Numbered from the stretch's first letter, positions 1-8,367 are shown. The stretch is 49,487 nucleotides of DNA from Bacillota bacterium (GCA_012735315.1 JAAYHS010000029.1:1-49487); one strand, 5' to 3'. Numbers and translations: made by a program. The notes: generated by a model from the sequence alone, not told the origin.

Positions 1-2655
1 AACGTGCAACAATGGACCTATAACGGCGGCACCCATCAACACTGGCGAATCGTTGATGTGGGCAGCGGTTTCTACCGGATTGAAAACCGAAACAGCGGTA
101 AAGTCTTGGATGTTTGGGAGATCAGCACCGCCGACGGCGCGAATGTCGTGCAATGGCCTTATTGGGGCGGTGAAGGACAGCAATGGCGGCTTAATGATGT
201 TGGAGATGGTTATTACAGCATCGAAGCCAGACACAGCGGCAAAGTCCTGGATGTCTGGAATATCAGCACCGCCGACGGCGCGAATGTCGTGCAATGGCCT
301 TATTGGGGCGGACACGGGCAGCAATGGCGGTTTGTAGCCGTAAGTTCGGCGGCGACTCCGACACCTACTCCGACGCCGAAACCCACCCCGACTCCGACCC
401 CGGGCGGTGTTAATTTCAGCGGTTATTATCAAGTGCGGAACGTCGGGCAGTCATCCATGTATCTCGACGGCATGGGCCGTACCGATAACGGCGCTAATTT
501 GAGCATGTGGGCCAACACTAACCATTATAATTCTCATTGGGAGTTTATTCGGGTCAGCGGTAATTATTATCAATTAAAGAATCGGAGCACCGGTTTGTTT
601 ATCGACGGTATGGGGAGAACGTCCAGCGGCTCCGTTTGCGGCCAATGGGCGGACACCAACCACTATAATTCTCATTGGGAGATCATTCCCGACGGCAGTT
701 ATTACAGATTGAGGAACCGTTCCACCGGCTTATATTTGGACAGCAACGGGCAAAACTCCAACGGAGCCGATGTGGTCCAACGCAGCGGAAGAAGCAGTAC
801 CGATCAACGGTGGACCATAATCAGCATGGGAGGAGCAGCGACTCCGACACCGGGTCCGACACCGACCAAGCCGCAGTCGACTCCTACTCCGCCTCCGTCT
901 TCAACACCGGCAGCGACCGGGAAACGTCAGATGGAGAACCTGGACCGGGGCGTAGTCGCCGTGAAAGTGAGCAACGGCGTCTTTGTCAGTTGGCGGATGC
1001 TGGGGCATGAACCGTCGAATGTCGCTTATAATTTGTACCGCGGTTCCACTAAGGTTAATTCCTCGCCGATCACCGGGGCCACCAATTATGTGGATACGGC
1101 CGGGACCACCAGTTCAACCTATTCGGTGCGGGCGATCATTAACGGAGTCGAATATGCAGCCTCACCGGCGGTAAGCGTTTGGGGATCCAATTACCTGCAA
1201 ATTCCGTTGCAAGTTCCCGCGGGCGGGACCACTCCCGACGGAGTTAAATATACCTACAGCGCTAATGATTGCAGCGTCGGAGACTTGGATGGCGACGGCA
1301 AGTATGAGATCGTGGTCAAATGGGACCCGTCCAACTCCAAGGACAACTCCCAATCGGGGTATACCGGAAACGTTTACCTTGATGCTTACACCTTAAGCGG
1401 CGCCCGCCTCTGGCGGATCGACTTGGGTCGAAACATTCGCGCCGGCGCCCATTATACTCAATTTTTAGTCTATGATTTGGATGGGGACGGCGACGCCGAA
1501 GTCGTTTGTAAAACCGCGGACGGAACAATCGACGGAACCGGCAAGGTTATCGGCAATGCCAACGCGGATTATCGTAATTCATCGGGTTATATTCTTGATG
1601 GACCGGAATACTTAACGATCTTCTCGGGAGCCACGGGAAGAGCTATGGAAACTGTGAGTTATCAGCCGGCCAGAGGCAAAGTCTCCGACTGGGGAGACTC
1701 CTACGGCAATAGGGTGGATCGTTTCCTGGCTTGTATCGCTTATCTCGACGGACAGCGTCCGAGCATCGTAATGTGCCGCGGCTATTATACCAGGTCGGTA
1801 TTGGTGGCTTGGGATTACCGGAACGGCAACCTTACCAGACGCTGGACCTTTGACACCAATAACGGTTATTCCTCTTACGCCGGACAAGGCTGTCACAGTC
1901 TTAGCGTCGCCGACGTGGACAATGACGGCCGGGATGAGATTATCTACGGAGCCTGCGTCATCGATGATAACGGGAAGGGATTATACAATACCGGTTTGAA
2001 ACATGGCGACGCCTTGCATGTGGGCGACTTTGATCCGGATCGGCCCGGTTTGGAAGTTTGGCAGTGCCACGAAAATTCGCCTTACGGAGCTACCTTCCGC
2101 GACGCCCGGACCGGATCGATCATTTTCCGTTTTACGGCTTCCAGCGACACCGGCAGGGCTTGCGTCGGGGATATCACCGCCAATAACCGGGGCTGTGAAG
2201 TTTGGGCTTCCAACGGGGTTCCTTTGGCTACCTGCAAGGGGCAGAGTCTCGGCAGTCACAGTTTGCCGATTAACTTCATGATCTGGTGGGACGGCGACCT
2301 CCTGCGCGAATTGCTGGACGGCACCACCATCAGCAAGTATGGCGGCGGCACGCTGCTTTCGGCCGGCGGTTGTTCGGCCAATAACGGCACCAAAGCCAAT
2401 CCGTGTTTAACTGCGGATATCTTGGGCGATTGGCGCGAAGAAGTGATTTGGCGGACTTCCGACAGCAAATACTTACGGATTTATACCACAACCGCCGTTA
2501 CCAACCACCGGATTTACACCCTGATGCACGACCCGGTTTACCGGTTGAGCATCGCCTGGCAAAACGTGGCTTACAATCAACCGCCGCATACCGGTTTTTA
2601 TCTGGGTGAAGGCATGTCAACCCCGCCGCGTCCGGACATTTATTTAACGCCGTAG
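1..2655 (+). CDS. Rhamnogalacturonan lyase (PL11 family) with two ricin-type lectin domains, 5' partial
   Basis: The frame is open from the first base, so the true start and signal peptide lie upstream of the window. About 884 residues are visible. Order: remains of a ricin-type beta-trefoil (about 1-114, 47-residue repeats), a Thr-Pro linker, a second three-repeat trefoil (about 137-277, each repeat with a YNSHWE or DQRW-type end), another Thr/Pro/Ser linker, then a PL11-type catalytic region from about residue 308. The catalytic part opens with a fibronectin-like strand region (NLYRGSTKV) and continues with Asp-rich calcium-site motifs (DLDGDGKYE, DLDGDGDAE, DVDNDGRDE) typical of the YesW/YesX propeller. 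Family knowledge: these enzymes cleave the rhamnogalacturonan I backbone of pectin by beta-elimination. The lectin domains probably bind plant polysaccharide. It is inferred to be secreted. No other pectin gene is visible, though the upstream side is cut off. Confidence 0.9.
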   Translation, partial: NVQQWTYNGGTHQHWRIVDVGSGFYRIENRNSGKVLDVWEISTADGANVVQWPYWGGEGQQWRLNDVGDGYYSIEARHSGKVLDVWNISTADGANVVQWPYWGGHGQQWRFVAVSSAATPTPTPTPKPTPTPTPGGVNFSGYYQVRNVGQSSMYLDGMGRTDNGANLSMWANTNHYNSHWEFIRVSGNYYQLKNRSTGLFIDGMGRTSSGSVCGQWADTNHYNSHWEIIPDGSYYRLRNRSTGLYLDSNGQNSNGADVVQRSGRSSTDQRWTIISMGGAATPTPGPTPTKPQSTPTPPPSSTPAATGKRQMENLDRGVVAVKVSNGVFVSWRMLGHEPSNVAYNLYRGSTKVNSSPITGATNYVDTAGTTSSTYSVRAIINGVEYAASPAVSVWGSNYLQIPLQVPAGGTTPDGVKYTYSANDCSVGDLDGDGKYEIVVKWDPSNSKDNSQSGYTGNVYLDAYTLSGARLWRIDLGRNIRAGAHYTQFLVYDLDGDGDAEVVCKTADGTIDGTGKVIGNANADYRNSSGYILDGPEYLTIFSGATGRAMETVSYQPARGKVSDWGDSYGNRVDRFLACIAYLDGQRPSIVMCRGYYTRSVLVAWDYRNGNLTRRWTFDTNNGYSSYAGQGCHSLSVADVDNDGRDEIIYGACVIDDNGKGLYNTGLKHGDALHVGDFDPDRPGLEVWQCHENSPYGATFRDARTGSIIFRFTASSDTGRACVGDITANNRGCEVWASNGVPLATCKGQSLGSHSLPINFMIWWDGDLLRELLDGTTISKYGGGTLLSAGGCSANNGTKANPCLTADILGDWREEVIWRTSDSKYLRIYTTTAVTNHRIYTLMHDPVYRLSIAWQNVAYNQPPHTGFYLGEGMSTPPRPDIYLTP
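121..311 (+). repeat. Exact 50-bp direct repeat within the ricin-domain coding region
   Basis: Bases 121-170 and 262-311 are identical and sit 141 bp (47 codons) apart, matching the subdomain period of the beta-trefoil. The flanking bases of the repeat unit are also very similar. Identity at DNA level, including third positions, suggests recent duplication or gene conversion between lectin subdomains. Confidence 0.9.
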
Positions 2656-2753
2656 GTAATGAATAATCATTTATCTAGTAAGGCATTTTTACGATAAACT
2701 AAAACCGATGATTTGACAGCAATTCTTTAACGGCGCTATATTTGTAAAACGCG

Positions 2754-2799
2754 ACAACCCCCGGCGGCCTTCAAATTCAAAGGCAATACCGGGGGTTGT
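2754..2799 (-). terminator. Hairpin at the end of the minus-strand kinase operon
   Basis: Arms 2754-2764 and 2789-2799 are perfect 11-bp inverted repeats (ACAACCCCCGG and its complement). Read on the minus strand the stem is followed by a short TTTT run within GCGTTTTAC. It touches the stop codon of the kinase gene at 2799-2801. It lies between convergent genes, so it could also serve the lyase gene. Confidence 0.65.
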
Positions 2800-3830
2800 T
2801 AAATTATCCTGTTCCAAACGCCGCGGGTAAACTCTTTTAAAAAATTCTCCCGTTCCAAGCGGGCGTTTATTTTACTCTCCAATTTTTTGATGAATCTTTC
2901 CTTCGGCCAGGGCAACTTTTCGTGATAATATTGCAAGCCTATCTGCCAAAAATCATGAGGCCAAATGAACAAAATTCGCATTACTTCAATCTCCGCCTCG
3001 GTGAGCGGCAATACCTGTTGGTATTCTTTGAGGATAAAGCGGCAGACTGCCGGATCCCAGCGCGAGTGTTTCAGATTCCTGACGATCAAATTGATTAAAT
3101 CATGAATTCTCAAATCCAACAGCGAATAATCGAAATCAACCAGAATCAACCGGTTGTCGAAAGTCCGGAGCAGGTTTCTTCCCGAATAATCGTGATGGCA
3201 AAAACTCCTCGCGGCCGCGGCGGCGGTCGCCACTTCATAATAAGGAGAATTTAGCAGCGCTTGATAAGCGGCTTCCGCCTGACGGCGGTAAAAGTCATGA
3301 TGTGACAAGTAAAGCCGGCTAAAGGCCGAGCCACCGGCTTCAGCAAGGGCTTTCGCCCGGAAATCGTCTAATTGCCGGAGACGCAAGGCCATCTTTGCCG
3401 GCCAATCCAACCAAGCCGTCCGGGAAGGGATTATCGTTTTTGGTGAAAAGCCCTCGCTATAATGGTGGAATTCGGCCAGGAAACGGGCGGCTTGTTTTAG
3501 ATCCATAAAAATCCCGAAATCCACCTCCCGGCTGAAAACCCAATCGGTTAAAATATAGAGTTCGTCTTGGTAGGCGGCGAAGGGAAACCCTTGCCTGCTC
3601 ACGGCCAGCCGGAGAATACCCGGGAATGAACGGGCGTGAAGATATTCCAACGCTTCAAAGATGAACTGCAACTCAATCGGGGATAATTTCGACTTTTTCA
3701 CATATTGATAACCGGTGTTGGTTTCAACCCGCCAAATCTTCCGGATTGGTTGAATACTTCTAAGTTCCAAGCCAAAAAGACTTAAAACCGCTCTAATTTT
3801 ATCCCGGACCGGAACCGGCGTCTCGGACAT
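2799..3830 (-). CDS. CotS-family spore coat kinase-like protein (copy A)
   Basis: A 343-residue protein of the aminoglycoside-phosphotransferase/choline-kinase fold, of the CotS/CotI/YutH type. Visible motifs: a likely beta3 lysine in QYVKKSK (near 45), the catalytic loop HHDYSGRN (Asp and the Asn five residues on, near 215) and the metal-binding DFD in LVDFDYS. A basic, aromatic C-terminal segment follows (WPHDFWQIGLQYY), shared in form with the three neighbouring paralogs. Family knowledge: CotS-type proteins are made in the mother cell and sit in the spore coat; the phospho-acceptor is mostly unknown. It is the last gene of a minus-strand group of three and starts 13 bp after the stop of copy B. 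The ATG has only a weak Shine-Dalgarno, suggesting coupled translation. Confidence 0.82.
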   Translation of the reverse strand: MSETPVPVRDKIRAVLSLFGLELRSIQPIRKIWRVETNTGYQYVKKSKLSPIELQFIFEALEYLHARSFPGILRLAVSRQGFPFAAYQDELYILTDWVFSREVDFGIFMDLKQAARFLAEFHHYSEGFSPKTIIPSRTAWLDWPAKMALRLRQLDDFRAKALAEAGGSAFSRLYLSHHDFYRRQAEAAYQALLNSPYYEVATAAAAARSFCHHDYSGRNLLRTFDNRLILVDFDYSLLDLRIHDLINLIVRNLKHSRWDPAVCRFILKEYQQVLPLTEAEIEVMRILFIWPHDFWQIGLQYYHEKLPWPKERFIKKLESKINARLERENFLKEFTRGVWNRII

Positions 3831-3843
3831 CCCTTTTCAACCC

Positions 3844-4857
3844 CTAATCGGCCTGATAACTGTCGAATAAAAGCGGAAATTGGTAAACCGCCGTTTTATT
3901 TTGGAGATATTTTTGGAGCTTCCGGAGCAGACGGTCGGGGGTGTATTGGGCATGGCGATGAAAGTAACGGGTTGAAATCCGCCAAAATTTTTGAGGGAAA
4001 TAAAAAACCGCTTTGATCACGCCCAGTTCGTCAAAGGAGATCGGGTTGACTTCCCGGTAAGCATCAATGATTAGGCGCGCCACCGGATATGACCATTGAT
4101 ATTTTTTCATAACCCGGCGGATGAATTTGACCAGGTCCATAATGGGCAAATCAATCCGGCAACTGTCGAAATCAATCATTAAGATCCGCGAATCCGGAGT
4201 AAGGATAAAGTTGCGGGCGGCCGGATCGCCGTAACAGAAAGGGCGTTCGATTACGGCTTTGGATACCAGGAGGGGGTAGTTGCTGTTTTGCAATCTGATA
4301 ATTGCTTGGGCGGCCATATTGATAAAATAAGCGCAGTTTTCCAGATAAATCCTGGCAAAGGCGTCATCGGGCGATTTCAGAGCGGCTTGTTGGAAAGTTA
4401 GTAAATCCCGGTAACGTTCTTGGAAATGAACCAGGCATTTTCCCAGTTGTTTCCGGGTGTGGGAATGGGGCGGCGGAACGAACCCGAACGAACAGCGGTG
4501 AAGTTCGGCCAAAACGCGGCTGGCTTCGCGAAGTTCCCATTGATTGGCGAAGTTACATTGGCGGCCTTCGATCCAGTCGAAAAGCGTGTAGGCGTATTGA
4601 CCGTCGCTAATATAGGTCTCGCCATTCAAAGTAGGGATTAGCGGATTCATTTTGGTGAAGCCTTGTTTGATTAAATGTTGAATCGCCTGATGGACAAAGA
4701 TTAAACGGCGCGGTTTTAACGGGGAGACTTTCAAGTTTTTTACGCCTTGATCGGTATCCACTTTGAAGACATCCTTAATCTTCTCCCAGCTATTCGCCTC
4801 GATAGCCCAATTGGCGAGGATCTTTTTTACATCCGGTTGGTACCCCTTGAGCATCAT
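3844..4857 (-). CDS. CotS-family spore coat kinase-like protein (copy B)
   Basis: A 337-residue kinase-fold protein, second in the minus-strand trio. Key residues: GVKNLKVS (likely beta3 Lys), catalytic loop FCYGDPAARN and metal-binding MIDFDS. The C-terminal part has the shared FYFPQKFWRIS pattern found in all four copies. A strong AGGAGG (4861-4866, complement) lies 3 nt before the ATG at 4857 and 6 nt before a second in-frame ATG at 4854, which may be the real start. A palindromic repeat (4898-4960) lies directly upstream, between this gene and copy C. A spore-coat or mother-cell role is inferred from the family; the substrate is unknown. Confidence 0.82.
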   Translation of the reverse strand: MMLKGYQPDVKKILANWAIEANSWEKIKDVFKVDTDQGVKNLKVSPLKPRRLIFVHQAIQHLIKQGFTKMNPLIPTLNGETYISDGQYAYTLFDWIEGRQCNFANQWELREASRVLAELHRCSFGFVPPPHSHTRKQLGKCLVHFQERYRDLLTFQQAALKSPDDAFARIYLENCAYFINMAAQAIIRLQNSNYPLLVSKAVIERPFCYGDPAARNFILTPDSRILMIDFDSCRIDLPIMDLVKFIRRVMKKYQWSYPVARLIIDAYREVNPISFDELGVIKAVFYFPQKFWRISTRYFHRHAQYTPDRLLRKLQKYLQNKTAVYQFPLLFDSYQAD

Positions 4858-4897
4858 TTTCCTCCTAAAGTAGTAGTGGTGGGAAATTAGTTTTTAA

Positions 4898-4960
4898 CTC
4901 TGCGTCTCTGCGTCTCTGTGGCTAAATCATTATTGGCCACAGAGACACGGAGACACGGAG
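4898..4960. repeat. Palindromic intergenic element, copy 1
   Basis: Arms 4898-4922 and 4936-4960 (25 bp each, about 12-bp loop) are imperfect inverted repeats built from a GTCTCTG-like heptad (complement CAGAGAC); the mismatches are mostly G-U compatible. Copy 2 at 5988-6051 is nearly identical, including loop and flanks. This CACAGAGACAC-type palindrome resembles intergenic repeats known from many unrelated bacterial genomes. Confidence 0.9.
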
Positions 4961-4979
4961 AAATTCTTTTCCAGAAAAC

Positions 4980-5972
4980 TTACGGCTTTCTGAAATCCGG
5001 CAGCCGCGGTAAGATTGATCTCAGAAAAATAAAGCGCCGCCGCTCGGCGTCGATGTTTTTCCAAAGCTTAACCGCGAACCGCCGCTCGCTCCATTTCAGC
5101 TTTTCCTCAAAACGCTGACTGCAAATTCTCCAAAACTGGCTGGGGAAACAAAGGAGATAAGGTAAAACCGCGCTTTCCCATTCCGATATGTTTCTGACTT
5201 GGCGGTAGGCCTCCACTACCAATTCGAATAGCGAGCGTTCCCAGTCATTGGCTTGCAGAACCCGCGCGGCCAGTTTAGCCAATTCCGCCACCAACAGATC
5301 GGGACCGGACAACTCGAAGTCAATCAAAAAATACTGTCCGTTCTCAATTATGATATTACGGGGAGCGGGATCATTGTGACAAAATCCGATCAAACCGTTG
5401 GGGTTCGAACCAGGATCGGCATGGGAAAGGCCGGCCAGGGAATAATGGGCTTGATTCAGAAAATACTCATTCCAGCGGAGCAGCGCCCGGTCGATCCGGT
5501 TTAGACAGCGATTATTTTTTAACCGGGATGGTAAATTTTCCAAAAAAATGGCCCATTGGTGTAAGACCGTGATCAAGCCGGGGCTTTTCAAATCCTCGGG
5601 CGTGATCATCGATAAGGAGAAGCGGTGCAAATCAGCGAACAGGCGAGCGATTCGGGCAACGGAATCCCGGTCGGTAAAAGCGGGGTGCTCGCCATGACGC
5701 CACTTAAACAATTGATAATATTGATCCTTATATTCGAAATAAGGTAAATTGCAGCGGGAGATTTCCGGGAGGATCAATGATTTAAACCCGGCCTGCTCGA
5801 TCCGGGATAAAATCCGGTAGTTGCGGAGTAATTTTTCGGCGGGGCCGCCTGCTTTCTTAAGCGCATAATCACCCTTTTCCGAACTCACCCGCCAGATCGG
5901 CCCGAACGGTTTGAACCCGCGCGCCCGGATACCATAAGCTTGATTTAGTTTAAGTAGCAAATCGGTTATCAT
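4980..5972 (-). CDS. CotS-family spore coat kinase-like protein (copy C)
   Basis: A 330-residue kinase-fold protein, first of the minus-strand trio. Motifs: YALKKAGG (likely beta3 Lys near 38), catalytic loop HNDPAPRN, and LIDFELSGPD, where the second acidic residue of the usual DFD is Glu. The C-terminal FPSQFWRICSQRF pattern matches the paralogs. The ATG at 5972 has only a weak Shine-Dalgarno-like GGTGA. Palindrome copy 2 lies 15 bp upstream of the start, so the promoter must be inside or beyond it. The gene diverges from the small membrane protein gene at 6181. The CotS assignment rests on fold motifs and the sporulation-rich context; the phosphate acceptor is unknown. Confidence 0.8.
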   Translation of the reverse strand: MITDLLLKLNQAYGIRARGFKPFGPIWRVSSEKGDYALKKAGGPAEKLLRNYRILSRIEQAGFKSLILPEISRCNLPYFEYKDQYYQLFKWRHGEHPAFTDRDSVARIARLFADLHRFSLSMITPEDLKSPGLITVLHQWAIFLENLPSRLKNNRCLNRIDRALLRWNEYFLNQAHYSLAGLSHADPGSNPNGLIGFCHNDPAPRNIIIENGQYFLIDFELSGPDLLVAELAKLAARVLQANDWERSLFELVVEAYRQVRNISEWESAVLPYLLCFPSQFWRICSQRFEEKLKWSERRFAVKLWKNIDAERRRFIFLRSILPRLPDFRKP

Positions 5973-5987
5973 GATTCACCGGTTCAA

Positions 5988-6051
5988 CTCTGTGTCTCTG
6001 CGTCTCCGTGGCTAAAATCGTTATTGGCCACAGAGACACGGAGGCACAGAG
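5988..6051. repeat. Palindromic intergenic element, copy 2
   Basis: Arms 5988-6012 and 6027-6051 with the loop at 6013-6026; nearly the same sequence as the element at 4898-4960, with a few substitutions that tend to keep pairing. It lies in the divergent space between kinase copy C and the small membrane protein. Confidence 0.9.
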
Positions 6052-6180
6052 AAATCATTTTTTAGCAGTTCTGCGGGGAACCCGCGGCGAACAGAATCTG
6101 TCCGGAAAGGATGCTCTTTAAAGAAATGCGGTTCCCATCCCCGGGCTAAATGAATACCATATAGCCGGAGGTGTTTTTGG

Positions 6181-6348
6181 ATGTCGAACCCATTTAAGCA
6201 TATTAAAGCGATCGAACAAAAAATACTGTTATGCGTCATCGCTTTGGAACTTCTTAAAACCCTCGTTTTCCCGAACCCAATCGATGTTTTAATCTTAATC
6301 GGGTTGATCATCATCTTCTTTTGCTGGTATGGTCATGGGTGGTATTGA
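6181..6348 (+). CDS. Small membrane protein of 55 residues, unknown function
   Basis: Not recognised as a known family. The ATG at 6181 is preceded by an excellent CGGAGGTG (6166-6173) with 7-nt spacing. The polar start MSNPFKHIKAIEQK is followed by a hydrophobic stretch (ILLCVIALELLKTLVF), a PNP turn and a second strongly hydrophobic segment (VLILIGLIIIFFCWY), so one or two membrane segments are likely. The stop overlaps the start of kinase copy D by 20 bp, which has no Shine-Dalgarno of its own, so the two are probably translationally coupled. The partnership suggests a membrane anchor or partner for the kinase; this is inference. Confidence 0.7.
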   Translation: MSNPFKHIKAIEQKILLCVIALELLKTLVFPNPIDVLILIGLIIIFFCWYGHGWY

Positions 6349-7312
6349 GGCGGTTGAAAAAAGGCATCCGGAATTCCTCTACGGATTGGAAAACGGTCGG
6401 CGCAAGTCGAAAGGAGCCAAGGTTTGTTATCTTGAAGGAACGGACGGTATAAAAGTCGTTAAACAATTGAATATCGGCGCCAAACAAGCCAAATTCATCG
6501 GAGAATTGCTTACTTATTTAAACGGTTCCGGTTTGACCCCGGAATTGCTTCGTCCCGAGTCGGGGGCGGCCTATTTTTGGTTTAAAGGCGGTCGTTATTT
6601 TGTAACCCGCTATTTGCCGGGACGGCCGGCAGAATATTATCAACTCCAAGATTTACAGGCGGCAATCCGGTCAATGGCGCGCTTGCACCGGCTTTCCGAA
6701 GATTTTTTGGCGGCGTATCCGCGCTGGCGTCTTTCGCTAAAATTCGAACCGGTTCAGGTTTGGCAAAGTCGCCTTCGTGAACTGGAAATCTGCCGGGAGC
6801 GGGCGATTCGGTTTCGTCAAAACAGCTGGTGTCGGCAGTATTTGCGGTTTTGGTATTTTTTTTGGTTGCAAGCCCTAAAAGCCGTTGAGGAACTGCGGTC
6901 CTTACCCGCGCGAAGACCGGCGGTGATCTGTTACCACGACTGGGCTTTTCATAATCTGATTATCAATAACGGCGACGCGGCTTTAATCGATTTTGATTAC
7001 GCGCTGGTCGACGATGCGGTCCACGATCGCGCCAATTTAATCGGCCGTTATTTGCGGCTGCATCAATGGTCAAACGAGGCTTTGCTTAAAGCGCTCTGGA
7101 ATTTTGATCGGATTTATCCGTGGCGTGCGGGAGATCTGCGGCGCTTAAGGATCTACTTAACTTTTCCTTATGAATACTGGATCTTGGGACGGCAGTTTTT
7201 TTTGGAACGGCAACCTTGGTCCGAGAAATATTTCCAGGATCAATGGAAGCGTAAAATAGCCGATATCGAAGGACGAAATCAAACACTGGAATTAATCGAA
7301 TCTCTTGAATGA
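6329..7312 (+). CDS. CotS-family spore coat kinase-like protein (copy D)
   Basis: A 327-residue kinase-fold protein on the plus strand, divergent from copies A-C. Motifs: GIKVVKQLN (likely beta3 Lys), catalytic loop YHDWAFHN and metal-binding LIDFDYALVDD, plus the shared FPYEYWILGRQFF C-terminal pattern. The ATG at 6329 (or the in-frame ATG at 6335) lies inside the end of the 55-residue membrane protein gene, which supports coupling. The PHP-domain gene follows immediately. Function is inferred from CotS/CotI relatives; the acceptor is unknown. Confidence 0.8.
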   Translation: MVMGGIEAVEKRHPEFLYGLENGRRKSKGAKVCYLEGTDGIKVVKQLNIGAKQAKFIGELLTYLNGSGLTPELLRPESGAAYFWFKGGRYFVTRYLPGRPAEYYQLQDLQAAIRSMARLHRLSEDFLAAYPRWRLSLKFEPVQVWQSRLRELEICRERAIRFRQNSWCRQYLRFWYFFWLQALKAVEELRSLPARRPAVICYHDWAFHNLIINNGDAALIDFDYALVDDAVHDRANLIGRYLRLHQWSNEALLKALWNFDRIYPWRAGDLRRLRIYLTFPYEYWILGRQFFLERQPWSEKYFQDQWKRKIADIEGRNQTLELIESLE

Positions 7313-7320
7313 GGACCTGG

Positions 7321-8217
7321 ATGTTGAATCTGAGAACCGGAATTAACTTCAAAAAATCTTATCAAAACGGGCGCTGGATTACGGCGGATCTACATATTCA
7401 CAGTATTTATTCGGATGGCGGTTTCACTCCGGGTCAAATTTTGAAATATGCGGCGCATCATTTTTTAGACGTGGTGGCGATTGCGGATCACTCCGCGACC
7501 GAAGGGGGCTTGGAAGCCAAATCCCTGGGGAAAGGAAAACCGGAATTGCCGCTCGCCATCATGGCTCAGGAAGTTTCGGCCGGCGACCGCTTTCACTTTC
7601 TGTTGCTTAATTGCGGCGAACCCCAATCCGACTTCAACCGTGATAACCTCGGGGACCGTTTGGCAGAGCACCGTCGACAGGGCGGAGTTACAGTGTTGGC
7701 GCATCCCTGGACTATGCCTAAAGCCAAATGGGCGCGGAGTTGCCTTCGGGATTTAATCGCCGCCGATCTGATCGACGGGTTCGAGCTGTTTAATTCGGCG
7801 TCGCTGAATATTCCGGATATCTCCGAAGTTTGGCGGAGATTATGGGAAGAATGGATCGCGCCTTATAAGTTGGGGGTGTTTGGGGGTTCGGACTTTCATC
7901 ATTTGCGCAAAGGCCGGTATATTGGGACCGGGCGTACCTACCTTAAGGTTTTCGCCCCCGGCGAAGCGGGGATTATCGACGCGTTACGGGCCAGACGCTG
8001 CGTGGCGGGGTTGTTCGGTCATCAACGGCCCGCCGAACTCCAAAGCGATGCCGGTTTAATATGGGGCCGGGAACCATGGCTGTCCGAATTACAGTGGTTG
8101 CGCGATAGTCTTCAGCAAAAAATGACGGAATTAAACAGATTTGCTCCGGCCTACCGGAAACTGTTCGTCAATTTATTTGAAGCGGGCCATTATCAGTTGT
8201 TGGCTGATCTTTTTTAG
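7321..8217 (+). CDS. PHP-domain metal-dependent phosphoesterase
   Basis: About 298 residues. The PHP signature is visible: DLHIHSIYSDGG (HxH and Asp), AIADHS, the acidic AQEVS, LAHPW and GGSDFHH, which supply the usual metal ligands. The family hydrolyses phosphate esters; the substrate cannot be read from the sequence. The C-terminal 80 or so residues (after FAPGEAGIIDALRARR) are less typical. An in-frame ATG at 7309 overlaps the kinase stop (ATGA), but GAGGA at 7311-7315 sits 5 nt before the ATG at 7321, which is preferred. Close linkage to kinase copy D raises the possibility of an opposing phosphorylation/dephosphorylation pair. Confidence 0.85.
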   Translation: MLNLRTGINFKKSYQNGRWITADLHIHSIYSDGGFTPGQILKYAAHHFLDVVAIADHSATEGGLEAKSLGKGKPELPLAIMAQEVSAGDRFHFLLLNCGEPQSDFNRDNLGDRLAEHRRQGGVTVLAHPWTMPKAKWARSCLRDLIAADLIDGFELFNSASLNIPDISEVWRRLWEEWIAPYKLGVFGGSDFHHLRKGRYIGTGRTYLKVFAPGEAGIIDALRARRCVAGLFGHQRPAELQSDAGLIWGREPWLSELQWLRDSLQQKMTELNRFAPAYRKLFVNLFEAGHYQLLADLF

Positions 8218-8254
8218 CCCGGCGGCTCATGATAATCGAACCCGGATCTCATGG

Positions 8255-8289
8255 AAAGTCGGTTTGTGAAAGACCGGCTTTTTATTTTT
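8255..8289 (+). terminator. Rho-independent terminator after the PHP gene
   Basis: Stem AAAGTCGGT (8255-8263) pairs with ACCGGCTTT (8273-8281) with one G-U pair, followed by a T-rich tail to 8289. Confidence 0.85.
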
Positions 8290-8367
8290 AGATCAAAAAA
8301 AATTATCTGATGCCAAAATATTACTCATATAAAAAAGGAAATTGGCCGATAATGGAGAATAGAAGGA

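Noticed and set aside
4918-5118. Plus-strand 66-codon frame through the palindrome and kinase C end
   Set aside because: It reads the repeat element and the antisense of kinase copy C, with no ribosome binding site; a known kind of false gene.
6021-6314. Minus-strand 97-codon frame upstream of kinase C
   Set aside because: It is antisense to the better supported 55-residue membrane protein and begins in its coding region; no ribosome binding site.
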